Below, one piece after another: positions 14,122 to 22,510 of a DNA stretch of 27,229 nt (the stretch's first letter is position 1; the number at the start of each line of letters is the position of its first letter). A program made the position numbers and the translations under genes. This stretch comes from a virus, in the IMG/VR virus record IMGVR_UViG_3300025301_000091, positions 1 to 27,229 of that record. One strand, given 5' to 3'. Under the pieces are notes generated by a model. It worked only from the letters and a program-made list of their open reading frames with translations. It had not been told where the DNA came from and searched no databases.

Positions 14122-16998
14122 ATGGAAAATGTTCTTAATAGAAGAATGTTTCAGCAACCTATCTACGCAAAAAGCGGAGTATATGTTCCTACTATAGAAC
14201 AGATAATGAATTTTTATGGTGGCGGCTTTGGTGAGGACGGCGTGCCTAAGGATATGGAAGCTTTTCAAACAGCTATAGAGAATGCTAATAAAGCAAACGA
14301 AGCGGGGCTTTTTGATTGGTATGGAGAGGGTCAACCCATAGATTCAAATTGGTTCACGACAAGAAGAAGTACTGGCGAGTTTTTGAAAAAGCATGGCCTT
14401 GAGATGTATGATCCTATATTTGATATGTACAATACGCCGGGAGGAATGGTTAAACCAAGTGAAAAACATGAAGAGTTCCTTAAAAATTATTTACTGGAAA
14501 AAGAAAAAGAACTTCAAATGATTAACAAACAAGATTTAAGTACTGATGAAGGTGCTCAAGTTGAATCCGATTTAACAGTATATGATGCTGCTAATCTGCC
14601 TCCAGAAGTAGCAGCGGAAATAGCTAAAAAAGATAAAATGGAAGATGAGGAAGCGCAAAGACTACTTGGTATAGCCAATCAAAAAGAATTATTTGAACTT
14701 CTTCAACAAGCTAAAGTTAAAAACTTAGCCGGTGAGACGGAACGCGAAGTATCAGGAGACGAAAATATAGAAATAATTAAAAGAAACATATTGCAAGGCA
14801 CCAACATTGTAGAACCGGGAACCGAAGAATTTAAAAATTTATCAGCGGCTGATAGAATGAAAGTTAAAGACGCAATTTCTGAAAAAAGAAAAGAAGAAGT
14901 AGATTTAACTGACGTTTCCGAAAAAGGAATGCAAAACATTATTGAGGCTGCCGGGGAGTCTGTAGAAGTTGCTCTAGACATTTACAATGATATGAAAAAT
15001 TTTGGGGGAGAAGTAGGCGAAGCTGCAGGAGAATTTATAGATGGTTGGAAAAAGGCTATTAGTAGTGGATGGTCAGATGAACGAAAACAAGAACTTAATG
15101 AACAAATAGACTATTTAAAATCGAAAAAACAAGAAAGCACCACGACTATAGAGGAAGCAGAGGCGGCTTTTCCTACAACAAGTTCTATATTTGGTGTAGA
15201 TATAGATGATTTAAAAAAAGGAAGTAAGAAGGTTACAGATTGGTATAAAGACTCTATTATCCCTGAGGCAATAGAGGGGGGTGCTGATATTATTCAAAAT
15301 GTCTTTGGTGCTTCAGACGTGGCAAATGCTGAGCTTTCTAAAGAAAATCAATTGCTGCAAGACAAGATAATTGAAGACCAGAAACTGGAAGACATGCGTT
15401 CAGTAGAAGAGGAATATTTAAAAGCGTCGGGTGCGGCAGATTCTGTGGACACTAGTATTTTTAAGGAGGCAATAGAGGGGGGTACTGATGCAGTTAAAAA
15501 AACAGTGGATAGTCTTAACGCACAAGTGGACAAATTATTCAGTGATCGTGACAACAATATTATTGATGCGGAGACATTTAAGGAAGGACTAAATTTTATT
15601 AATGATAAAAAAAATGAACTTCTAGACAAATTCGACGATACGGGTGCAGGAAAATGGTTGGATAAAAAAACAGAAGAGGTAAGCGACTATTTGAAAGACA
15701 AAGGACAAGAGTTAAGCGACTTTAGAAAACAGGCTTTGGAAGATGGAGCAGATCTAAATGAAGATGGTAAAGTAGGTCCAATAGAATTATTTGAATATCA
15801 CCTAAAACAAAAAAGAATCGAAAAGCAGAAACAGGAAGGTATGCGTTCAGTTGAAGAGGAATATTTAAAAGCGTCTGGTCTGGACGAGCAACGAAAGAAA
15901 AAAGCAGAGGAAATTGTAGAGAAATCAAAAGTAACAGAAGACGACGGCGTCGCAACAATTGAGGATACGGAGCAGGAAATTGTAACGACGGATGAAGTAG
16001 CTGATGGTGACAAGGCCATTAATAAAGCGGATACAGCCGCGGCTACGGCCGGTACCGATACTGTTGGTTTAGGTGCCGCAGATGAAGCTGTTCCGGCAGG
16101 CACGTCAGCGATGGCTCAACTTATAGCGGAAACAGCGAAAGAAACAGGGTATAATTTTGGTGCGTTGGATCAAACAAAAGATGACCTGGCCCTTAAAACA
16201 ATTATGTATGGATTAAAATTAGCTATGACTCCTGGTAAGTTTCATGAGGCTGTGCTGGGAACGGGATTTGAGGCGGTTAGAAATGAAATTAATGAACGCT
16301 ATAAAACAAAAGCAGCCAAACAAAAATTTGCTGGGACTTTATTTAACACAATGCTTGCGGGAAAATTAGATATAGAAAAGGAAAGAGTTAAAGCAGCTAA
16401 TAAAAAAACAGTTCCAAAGAAATATGATTTTGGAACAAACTTTCAAAAAGATGTATTATTAAAGATTGCTACTGGCAATCCAGAAAAAGGATTAGGCTTT
16501 GATTTAAGCGGCTTGGGTTTAGATGAGGATATTAGTGAGGAAAACAAAGGTGCGAAAATGTTTGTTCTGGACATCATGAATGAAATGCAAATGTTAGCGA
16601 ATAAAGCGGTAACTGGTGGTGAACTCCCTCCTAGTCAGGATATATTATTTAATCAGGCCTATGAAAATATAAGCCCTGTATATAAAATAGTTACCAAAGA
16701 TCTCTTTAGTATAATGTATACCCTTGACAAAGAGCTTCTTGGTGATTGGCTTCCTGGAGATTGGAAACAACCTAAAGAAACAACTATCGAGAGACTACGA
16801 GATCAAGATACAGCGGGAGCTACAAGTACAGTAAGCACAATAAGCGCAGCGGAAAGAGAAAAAATACTTGAACAATTTAAAGACTTTCCAGTAACCGAAG
16901 CGATCGTCAAGCAACAAATGAAAGAGCATAATAAGACAAGAGACGAGGTTATAGCCGAATTCGAAAAAGTAGGCGCAGATGTATCGGAAGTAAAGTAA
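14122..16998 (+). CDS. Large coiled-coil internal virion protein with EF-hand loop
   Basis: A 958-residue acidic protein, mostly helical. D544-L-N546-E-D548-G-K550-V-G552-P-I-E555 is a canonical 12-residue EF-hand calcium loop. A degenerate copy lies at 475-486 (DRDNNIIDAETF). Two copies of MRSVEEEYLKASG (425-437 and 574-586) and of an EAIEGGxD motif mark internal duplication. The C-terminal part (about 670-760, YNFGALDQTKDDLALKTIMY and following) looks like a folded helical domain, then ends in a Glu-rich tail. Length is comparable to T7 gp15 (747) plus extra. No lytic transglycosylase motif is recognised. Only 3 bases separate it from the previous gene. Role as an ejection protein is inferred. 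Confidence 0.7.
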   Translation: MENVLNRRMFQQPIYAKSGVYVPTIEQIMNFYGGGFGEDGVPKDMEAFQTAIENANKANEAGLFDWYGEGQPIDSNWFTTRRSTGEFLKKHGLEMYDPIFDMYNTPGGMVKPSEKHEEFLKNYLLEKEKELQMINKQDLSTDEGAQVESDLTVYDAANLPPEVAAEIAKKDKMEDEEAQRLLGIANQKELFELLQQAKVKNLAGETEREVSGDENIEIIKRNILQGTNIVEPGTEEFKNLSAADRMKVKDAISEKRKEEVDLTDVSEKGMQNIIEAAGESVEVALDIYNDMKNFGGEVGEAAGEFIDGWKKAISSGWSDERKQELNEQIDYLKSKKQESTTTIEEAEAAFPTTSSIFGVDIDDLKKGSKKVTDWYKDSIIPEAIEGGADIIQNVFGASDVANAELSKENQLLQDKIIEDQKLEDMRSVEEEYLKASGAADSVDTSIFKEAIEGGTDAVKKTVDSLNAQVDKLFSDRDNNIIDAETFKEGLNFINDKKNELLDKFDDTGAGKWLDKKTEEVSDYLKDKGQELSDFRKQALEDGADLNEDGKVGPIELFEYHLKQKRIEKQKQEGMRSVEEEYLKASGLDEQRKKKAEEIVEKSKVTEDDGVATIEDTEQEIVTTDEVADGDKAINKADTAAATAGTDTVGLGAADEAVPAGTSAMAQLIAETAKETGYNFGALDQTKDDLALKTIMYGLKLAMTPGKFHEAVLGTGFEAVRNEINERYKTKAAKQKFAGTLFNTMLAGKLDIEKERVKAANKKTVPKKYDFGTNFQKDVLLKIATGNPEKGLGFDLSGLGLDEDISEENKGAKMFVLDIMNEMQMLANKAVTGGELPPSQDILFNQAYENISPVYKIVTKDLFSIMYTLDKELLGDWLPGDWKQPKETTIERLRDQDTAGATSTVSTISAAEREKILEQFKDFPVTEAIVKQQMKEHNKTRDEVIAEFEKVGADVSEVK
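15265..15489 (+). repeat. Duplicated EAIEGG-encoding segment
   Basis: Bases 15265-15288 (gaggcaatagaggggggtgc...) recur at 15466-15489 with one change in 24. Both copies lie in the large coiled-coil gene, in the same frame, and encode EAIEGG followed by A/T and D. Confidence 0.85.
15394..15879 (+). repeat. Duplicated MRSVEEEYLKASG-encoding segment
   Basis: A 39-base segment at 15394-15432 recurs at 15841-15879 with two changes, in the same frame of the large coiled-coil gene. Together with the EAIEGG copies it indicates that a block of the protein was duplicated, then diverged outside these short conserved pieces. Confidence 0.85.
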
Positions 16999-16999
16999 A

Positions 17000-19900
17000 A
17001 TGGTTGAGAGTTGGTTAGACCCTGCAAAAATTTTAGGATTAAAAGAAACTGTTGATACAACTCAAATAGAAATTCCTGAAGGATTATTTGCAGATGAAAT
17101 GAGTACCACTATTGGTATGGAAGAGGATGTTGTTCCCGAAGAGGATGATGATGGAAATGAATTTACGAAAGGCCTTCAACGACAATGGAATAATGTACAA
17201 AGTTTAACAGGCGACGCTCTGGAAGTTTATGGTAATTTAATTGGTAATGAAAATCTATCTGATTATGGCAGAGGCGTTTCAATAAAAAATAAACTAGAAG
17301 CCCAAGCAGTGGGGGCACCTGAAGTAGCGCGAGTGGAAGATGTAACAAGCGAAAATTTAGGTTCCTTTGTAGCCAGTTCTATTGGGGAGGCGCTGCCTTC
17401 TCTAGTTCCTTTAGCGGCTGGCGCTACAGGGGCCCGTACCTTATCTAATTTTATTCCTTATTTAAGAGCGATTAAGTACGGGAAAGCGGCGGTCACGGCA
17501 CTTGGTGCGCTGATCCCTGCTGTTACATTAGGTGTAGGGGAAGCATCGCAAACACAAAAAGACTTCATGCAAAGATTAACCGGATCTCCTGTGGGTGAAG
17601 TTCCTGATGACTGGGCAGCTTTATTTACGGGGATTAAATCCGGTTCATTAGATGCTGTAACAATGATTCCAATTTTACAGGCTTTTAAAAGAGGGGGAGG
17701 AGTTGTTAAAAGCATAAAAGAAATTGAAGACGTATTTGGTGTATCAACGGGAATAGCAACCAAAGCAGCGGCAGCGGTTCCGGGTATAATTATGACCGGC
17801 GGTAAAGTAGGGGTTATTGAAGGGGTAACAGAGATGGCCCAAGAAAAAGTATTTATGTCGGATGCGGAAAAAGTAACTGGATTTAAAATAAGTAAAGAAG
17901 AAGAACAAAGTCGACTACTTAATTCTATGGTTAAAGGGTCCATAGGCGGCACGACTATTGGTGGAGGTGCGCAAATAGTCAGTAATATTTTACCGGCTAA
18001 TGTTCCAACAGATTCCGGATTAAAACTTAATGATATAGAAGAAGGAACTGTAATTAAATATCCTAACTTTACTACTTTTAACAAAGAAGTAACGGAAGCG
18101 GATAAACAAAAAATTATAGAAAATTACGGAGCCGTTTTTCCTGACGGAATTAATAATGAACAAGACTTTTTAAAACTACAAAGAGCGGAGATTAATAATA
18201 TCGTTGATAAGCCCGCACGTAAAACATTACAAATGGTATACGATATGGGTGGCCGTCCTATTTCTGCTAATTATTATAAAAAAGGCCCTGAACAAATACG
18301 CTATAATGTTTTAGGTAAAGATGGAATATTATCTGAACGGCCGGAATTAATTGATACGAGTTTCTTAACTCGGTATAAAAAAAATTTAGGTCTTGGATGG
18401 GACGCTCTTGTTAATGCAACAGTGGGAAAATCAGTGAGTGCATTAGATGATCTCGCTTCACGGTCCAAAACTGCTGAGGGCGTACGGGCAGATTTTGCCT
18501 ATTTTGATGATGGTCGAGGTAAGAAAAAAGTACAGGATGCTACAATAGATGAAGCTATAATAATGAACATGGGAAAATATAGCACTAAAGTAGAACAAGC
18601 TATCCAAAGTATTTCAAAAATTTTGCGTCTTCCTTTTACATCGAGGCTAAAAGCAAAAACAAATAGACAGCTCTATCAAATATTAACTAATCCTAAATTT
18701 AATTTAGATCCTAAAAATAAAGCTAAAATTCCAGCCAATGTAATTAAAGCAGGAAAACTTATACGGGAAGGCTTTGAAGATTTGTATCAATACGTTATCG
18801 ATGCAGAGCATACACGGGGAGGCATTGCCTTTGAAGGAAAGACTGTTGGGTTTACGCCAGGGAAAGTAAATAACTATTTTCCTATTATGATTAAATATAA
18901 AAAATTACAAAGCGATAGTAAGTTTAGAGCAGAGTTTGAAAACATGTTGGCAAGAAATGGTTTTACAGATCCCGCTGCAACAGTAAGTGATGTTATTGAA
19001 AACAGGGGCTTTATGAATTTAACAGATACAGAAGGGCAGATGGATCCTACTAAAAAAGCGGGAAACATTGAACGTGAAAGAAAATTAAAAAATTTAGATC
19101 CAGAACAACTTGGCCCGTTTATTAATACCAATGTTGTTGATGTGTTTAACCGTTACCGTGATAGTGTTATACGCCGTGTTGAATACGCAAAAAGATTTGG
19201 GAAAGAAAATGAAATTTTAAAATCACGTATAAATGAAATTGAAGCAGAAGTTCAGGCTAAAGGACGTCCAATGACTGAAAACGAAAAACAAAGGATGTTT
19301 AATATAGCTAAGGCTTTACAGAAACAATACAAGCCCATTGAAAATAATTTTTTTCGTAAATTAAATGCGGCCTTAATTACCTATGGATATATTCTTACTC
19401 TTCCTTTTGCTACTATATCATCTTTAAGCGAACCATTCCTGGTACTCACACGTGGTGGTGCGGGTCCGACAATTATATTAAAGTCTTTATTTAGTGGTAT
19501 GAAAGGAATTGTTCGTTCTGTTTTTCCTCGGTTCCCTCGTGATGAATTTGATATAGCCGTAGCAGATATTGGATTAGGTTTGGAAGCATCTGTCTTGGAA
19601 AGACAAGCGGCTGCCTTTGGTGGAGGACAAGAAACAAATAAAATTACAGAAAAGTTTTTTCGTCTAAATTTTCTTTCTCAGTTTACTAGATGGAATAGAA
19701 TGTTGGCTAATGCTTCAGGGCGTAATATGGTGTTTAGTCATGCACGCTTCTTATCCAGTAACATGAAAAGATTAGACTTAACAAGCGTAGAAGAACTACC
19801 ACAAACAGGAAGATATAAAGTTTATGCAGAACAACTAAGAGAATTAGGTGTCAATCCAAATGACGCTGTTGCTTTTGTTCGTTCCGAAGCTTACAGAAAA

Positions 19901-20584
19901 GGAAATGTGGAAGAATATAAAGCAACTCCTTTCTATCAAGATCAAGTAAGATTAGCCGGAGTACGATATACTAATGAAGTAGTTATGAACCCCCGGGCCG
20001 TAACAAGGCCTATGTGGATGTCTGATCCTAAGCTCGCTTTGTTTTCTCAGTTAAAAGGTTTCCAAGTGGCTTTCTCTAACACTGTTTTAAAACGATGGAT
20101 TAGTGAAGTAAAAGACACGGGATTTTATGAAGGGGTGCCTAATGCCGCAAAGTATTTTTCTGTTGGGGCGATTATGGTTATCGCTGCAACTCTTGGTAAT
20201 GAATTGAGAGAGTTTTTACAATACGGTCCTGAAGGAAGTAAACGTTATAAAGATGAAGATCTCAATGAGAAACTTTTAAGGGCAGTAGAAAGAACAGGTT
20301 TCTTAGGCCCTGTTCAGTTTTTAATGGACGCCGCAAGAGCAGAGAGATTTGGATCTGGTCCTGTTGAAGCATTGATGGGTCCTGTTGTAACAAGGCTCGT
20401 GAGTTACTTAGAGGGGATCGCTGACCTCATGACACAAGGAGAAAAGAAAAAACTTCTTCGGGAAATAGTTAAATCAATACCAATTGTAGCGTCAACCCCC
20501 GCAATTCGTGATAGATTTTATGAAGCATTGGGTGTAGAGTCCACGTTTGGGAAGAAAAAATCTTTAACAGCGATAGGCGGCTAA
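17000..20584 (+). CDS. Very large internal virion/DNA-ejection protein
   Basis: At 1,194 residues this is the largest gene in the window. The N-terminal 60 residues are acidic (EEDVVPEEDDDGNE). A Gly/Ala-rich hydrophobic run follows at about 120-180 (FVASSIGEALPSLVPLAAGA, then ALGALIPAVTLGVG) and another at about 250-330, which could cross membranes. Residues about 430-780 are helical and charged. A hydrophobic helix lies at about 795-825 (ALITYGYILTLPFATISSLS). Near the C-terminus is another membrane-like helix (YFSVGAIMVIAATLGNEL). Size and order (after a 958-residue protein) resemble the T7 gp15-gp16 pair, but no N-terminal lytic transglycosylase is recognised. Likely part of an ejected channel through the envelope; inferred. 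Confidence 0.72.
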   Translation: MVESWLDPAKILGLKETVDTTQIEIPEGLFADEMSTTIGMEEDVVPEEDDDGNEFTKGLQRQWNNVQSLTGDALEVYGNLIGNENLSDYGRGVSIKNKLEAQAVGAPEVARVEDVTSENLGSFVASSIGEALPSLVPLAAGATGARTLSNFIPYLRAIKYGKAAVTALGALIPAVTLGVGEASQTQKDFMQRLTGSPVGEVPDDWAALFTGIKSGSLDAVTMIPILQAFKRGGGVVKSIKEIEDVFGVSTGIATKAAAAVPGIIMTGGKVGVIEGVTEMAQEKVFMSDAEKVTGFKISKEEEQSRLLNSMVKGSIGGTTIGGGAQIVSNILPANVPTDSGLKLNDIEEGTVIKYPNFTTFNKEVTEADKQKIIENYGAVFPDGINNEQDFLKLQRAEINNIVDKPARKTLQMVYDMGGRPISANYYKKGPEQIRYNVLGKDGILSERPELIDTSFLTRYKKNLGLGWDALVNATVGKSVSALDDLASRSKTAEGVRADFAYFDDGRGKKKVQDATIDEAIIMNMGKYSTKVEQAIQSISKILRLPFTSRLKAKTNRQLYQILTNPKFNLDPKNKAKIPANVIKAGKLIREGFEDLYQYVIDAEHTRGGIAFEGKTVGFTPGKVNNYFPIMIKYKKLQSDSKFRAEFENMLARNGFTDPAATVSDVIENRGFMNLTDTEGQMDPTKKAGNIERERKLKNLDPEQLGPFINTNVVDVFNRYRDSVIRRVEYAKRFGKENEILKSRINEIEAEVQAKGRPMTENEKQRMFNIAKALQKQYKPIENNFFRKLNAALITYGYILTLPFATISSLSEPFLVLTRGGAGPTIILKSLFSGMKGIVRSVFPRFPRDEFDIAVADIGLGLEASVLERQAAAFGGGQETNKITEKFFRLNFLSQFTRWNRMLANASGRNMVFSHARFLSSNMKRLDLTSVEELPQTGRYKVYAEQLRELGVNPNDAVAFVRSEAYRKGNVEEYKATPFYQDQVRLAGVRYTNEVVMNPRAVTRPMWMSDPKLALFSQLKGFQVAFSNTVLKRWISEVKDTGFYEGVPNAAKYFSVGAIMVIAATLGNELREFLQYGPEGSKRYKDEDLNEKLLRAVERTGFLGPVQFLMDAARAERFGSGPVEALMGPVVTRLVSYLEGIADLMTQGEKKKLLREIVKSIPIVASTPAIRDRFYEALGVESTFGKKKSLTAIGG

Positions 20585-20588
20585 TATA

Positions 20589-21557
20589 ATGGCAGAGTTT
20601 ACAGACACAAAAGGGGCATACCTTGAAGCGCAAGCGAAAAAAACGCGGCAAGATAAAATCAATGAGATAAAAGAAAGCATTGGTAGTCTTGATCGCCGTG
20701 TTCAAAAAGCTCTTAGGTCGGGGGATACAGATAAAGCGAAGGACCTCCGTTCCAGGCAGAATAAATTCACTACTGACTTAGGATTAGAACGCGCCATAGA
20801 AGCAGGAGGTGTATTAAGACAGGGGGGCCCAGACGGAAGAATTGTTCGTTCTTCTAGGACAGGCCAGCCTATCATGACCGGTGCCGGTCATGATATATTT
20901 AGAGAAACAAAGGATAAATATTATATAGACCCGACAAGAAATTTACAGAATACAAATCCTCAAGCGTATGCAAAAATGTATCCAGTAGCCAATCTCCTGC
21001 AAAAGGGACCTTTGGTAGCACAGGGACTAAAAAGTTTATTTGATAAGGGAAAGAGAAGAGATATTCCCTACGCTAATCCTGAAACTCTAGGTTTGCCGGG
21101 AACAGAATTTCCTTTAGGATATGCAGAAGCTCTCGGTACACCCGAAGCTTATAATCTTGGAAACGGAAACAATGAGATTCTTGCTAATAGCGTCGATGGT
21201 ACGGCTCCGATAAATGTAAATGCAGCCGGTTTAGATTTATCTGATGGTTATCAAGTAATGCCCGCAGGTAATAATACTGTGATAGGCGACGGAATTTTTT
21301 CAGGGACGGATGTTTCAGGAATGAACCTTCTTGATTATTTTAATTTAAGGGACCAGCTTCCCAATGAAGGAATATTTCAACGAGGAGCCAATGTCTTGCA
21401 AGAAGGATACAATAAGATGCAAGATGATAGGGGTTTTGATATTGATCTTGAAAATCAACAACTTGAATATAACAAACCACTTTGGGGGGGAAACTTAAGA
21501 CTTTTCGGTAGCCCTGATCAATCAGGAATATTTTATTCTAGAGAGTTGGGGGTATAA
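20589..21557 (+). CDS. Hypothetical virion-block protein
   Basis: A 322-residue protein in two parts. Residues 1-80 are a charged coiled coil (KKTRQDKINEIKESIGSLDR, then VQKALRSGDTDKAKDLRSRQ). The remainder is Gly/Asn/Leu-rich and loop-like, ending with YNKPLWGGNLRLFGSPDQSG and FYSRELGV. It starts 5 bases after the giant ejection protein and overlaps the next ATG as TAATG, so it is the same transcript. I do not recognise a family. A minor virion or tail-associated protein is the best guess from context. Confidence 0.65.
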   Translation: MAEFTDTKGAYLEAQAKKTRQDKINEIKESIGSLDRRVQKALRSGDTDKAKDLRSRQNKFTTDLGLERAIEAGGVLRQGGPDGRIVRSSRTGQPIMTGAGHDIFRETKDKYYIDPTRNLQNTNPQAYAKMYPVANLLQKGPLVAQGLKSLFDKGKRRDIPYANPETLGLPGTEFPLGYAEALGTPEAYNLGNGNNEILANSVDGTAPINVNAAGLDLSDGYQVMPAGNNTVIGDGIFSGTDVSGMNLLDYFNLRDQLPNEGIFQRGANVLQEGYNKMQDDRGFDIDLENQQLEYNKPLWGGNLRLFGSPDQSGIFYSRELGV

Positions 21558-21745
21558 TGTTAAGCGTTCGTGATTGGATATGGGTAGCCTGCATTGTAGC
21601 GGGCATAGCTTTTACAAACGGGATGCTTTCCTCACGGGTCACGGCCCTTGAATCAAGCATTAAAGATTTAGATTTATTGCGTATTGATGCACGACTAGCA
21701 GTGATAGAAGAACAAGTAAAACAAATAAATAATAAATTAAATTAA
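21557..21745 (+). CDS. Small membrane protein with coiled coil (holin/spanin candidate)
   Basis: A 62-residue protein with one transmembrane segment (about 7-25, WIWVACIVAGIAFTNGMLSS) and a following coiled coil (VTALESSIKDLDLLRID, then ARLAVIEEQVKQINNKLN). This is the plan of small inner-membrane spanins and of some holins, but also of virion-membrane proteins, so the function is open. ATG overlaps the stop of the previous gene (TAATG). Its TAA uses the same TTAA as the convergent small membrane gene at 21742. Last gene of the rightward block. Confidence 0.65.
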   Translation: MLSVRDWIWVACIVAGIAFTNGMLSSRVTALESSIKDLDLLRIDARLAVIEEQVKQINNKLN

Positions 21746-21939
21746 TTTTCTAAAAATTCTTTTAACCAAGAACCCTCCTTTAATAATTCCTTATAATACC
21801 AGGTACAATATTCCTTGCTAAAGTCCCATTCATAGTGTTCATTATATATACAGTCACGCATAAAGGTTTGGTATGGAGAATAGTAACGCCAAATTGAAAC
21901 ACTTATAATAATAGTGGCACAAATAAGAATAATTTTAAT
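21742..21939 (-). CDS. Small membrane protein with apparent ATT start
   Basis: An open frame of 65 codons ending at the shared TTAA: first residues (I)KIILICATIIISVSIWRYYS form a transmembrane helix. Then PYQTFMRDCIYNEHYEWDF and EYCTWYYKELLKEGSW include C30 and C45. The KIIL..helix..YYSPYQ..MRDC pattern is one I recall from small proteins of marine phages, where it follows an initial Met. No ATG, GTG or TTG is available before the in-frame stop at 21946-21948. CTG (21945), ACG (21942) and ATT (21939) are. GGGG at 21949-21952 is a weak site, 9 bases from ATT. The first in-frame ATG (residue 27) would drop the membrane helix. Confidence 0.6.
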   Translation of the reverse strand: MKIILICATIIISVSIWRYYSPYQTFMRDCIYNEHYEWDFSKEYCTWYYKELLKEGSWLKEFLEN

Positions 21940-21960
21940 CGTCAGTTACCCCACTGCTTA

Positions 21961-22170
21961 TCATTCTTTCCATAAAAACTCTTGCTTAATGGTAATTTGC
22001 ATTGAATCTTTTGTTTGATCCTTACTATCATTGGCCTTGTCCACTTCATCCTGTCCATAGGTTGTTGTCACACTAGTTTTGTGGGGCTTCATAGATAATC
22101 CTTCATACATCGTGCAACTTACCACAAACAATATAAGCAGAAAAAGAATAACTAAAAGAATAATTCTCAT
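21961..22170 (-). CDS. Small lipoprotein (outer spanin candidate)
   Basis: A 69-residue protein: M-R, then a strongly hydrophobic stretch ILLVILFLLILFVV (3-16), then SC at 18-19. This fits a lipoprotein signal with lipidated Cys19 (VVSC is an imperfect but workable lipobox). The mature part is about 50 polar residues (MKPHKTSVTTTYGQDEVDKA, then DSMQITIKQEFLW). Short lipoproteins in phages are often outer-membrane spanins, but it could be another envelope protein. ATGA overlap with the upstream exported-protein gene. The 21 bases to the next gene contain the weak GGGG site. Confidence 0.65.
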   Translation of the reverse strand: MRIILLVILFLLILFVVSCTMYEGLSMKPHKTSVTTTYGQDEVDKANDSKDQTKDSMQITIKQEFLWKE

Positions 22171-22400
22171 GCACTCACCGGAGACTGCATTCCCGCAATA
22201 GGGAAAGCGTCAAAAGGGATGCAAAAAGCCTCTGATTTTATTTTGTTTTTATAATCCTGGTCTTTGTTTTTATAGGCTATATTATAGCTATCCTGTGCCG
22301 TTAAGCATTTTTCTTCATCAGGATAAATATAGGCTGTGTATTTTACCGATGGCTGATCTGGCATGGATATAATCATCAGCAGTAACCAAATTTTAATCAT
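22167..22400 (-). CDS. Small exported protein with two cysteines
   Basis: A 77-residue protein starting MIKIWLLLMIISMP, a short signal-like hydrophobic N-terminus. Then VKYTAYIYPDEEKCLTAQ and KIKSEAFCIPFDAFPIAG carry two Cys (about 32 and 60) that could form a disulfide in the periplasm. ATG at 22400 is chosen: AAAGG lies 6 bases ahead, while a TTG at 22406 would add two residues. I recall similar VKYxAxxYPxExxC...FCxPFxxFPI proteins in marine phages, function unknown. Overlaps the Cys-rich gene upstream by 8 bases and the lipoprotein gene as ATGA. Confidence 0.68.
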   Translation of the reverse strand: MIKIWLLLMIISMPDQPSVKYTAYIYPDEEKCLTAQDSYNIAYKNKDQDYKNKIKSEAFCIPFDAFPIAGMQSPVSA

Positions 22401-22506
22401 TTTCAACCTTTACACCTTTACACGTCTTGTCGTACAAACGATGACACAGTTCACAAGAGTATTGTTGGTTTTTCTTGTGTCTTTGTAAAAATGTAAATAG
22501 TGTCAA
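22393..22506 (-). CDS. Possible small Cys-rich protein (TTG start)
   Basis: A 37-residue frame from TTG at 22506: (M)TLFTFLQRHKKNQQYS, then CELCHRLYDKTCKGVKVEND. The CxxCH...C pattern may bind a metal. Its stop overlaps the ATG of the exported-protein gene as ATGATTAA, a coupling typical of this genome, which is the main support. Weak points: no ribosome-binding site before the TTG, and only 4 bases separate it from the start of a plus-strand frame. The frame stays open upstream to about 22584 without a better start. Confidence 0.45.
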   Translation of the reverse strand: MTLFTFLQRHKKNQQYSCELCHRLYDKTCKGVKVEND

Positions 22507-22510
22507 TTGT

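Noticed and set aside
15798-16103. 101-codon Ser/Ala/Val-rich minus-strand frame
   Set aside because: Antisense to the Glu/Ala-rich part of the coiled-coil gene; composition is a mirror of that gene.
17458-18084. Long 208-codon frame on the minus strand
   Set aside because: It lies wholly within the 1,194-residue ejection gene, has low-complexity Pro/Ser/Thr content and no ribosome-binding site: an antisense shadow.
22478-22506. TTGACA on the minus strand as a -35 element
   Set aside because: No -10-like hexamer 16-18 bases downstream (only aagaca).
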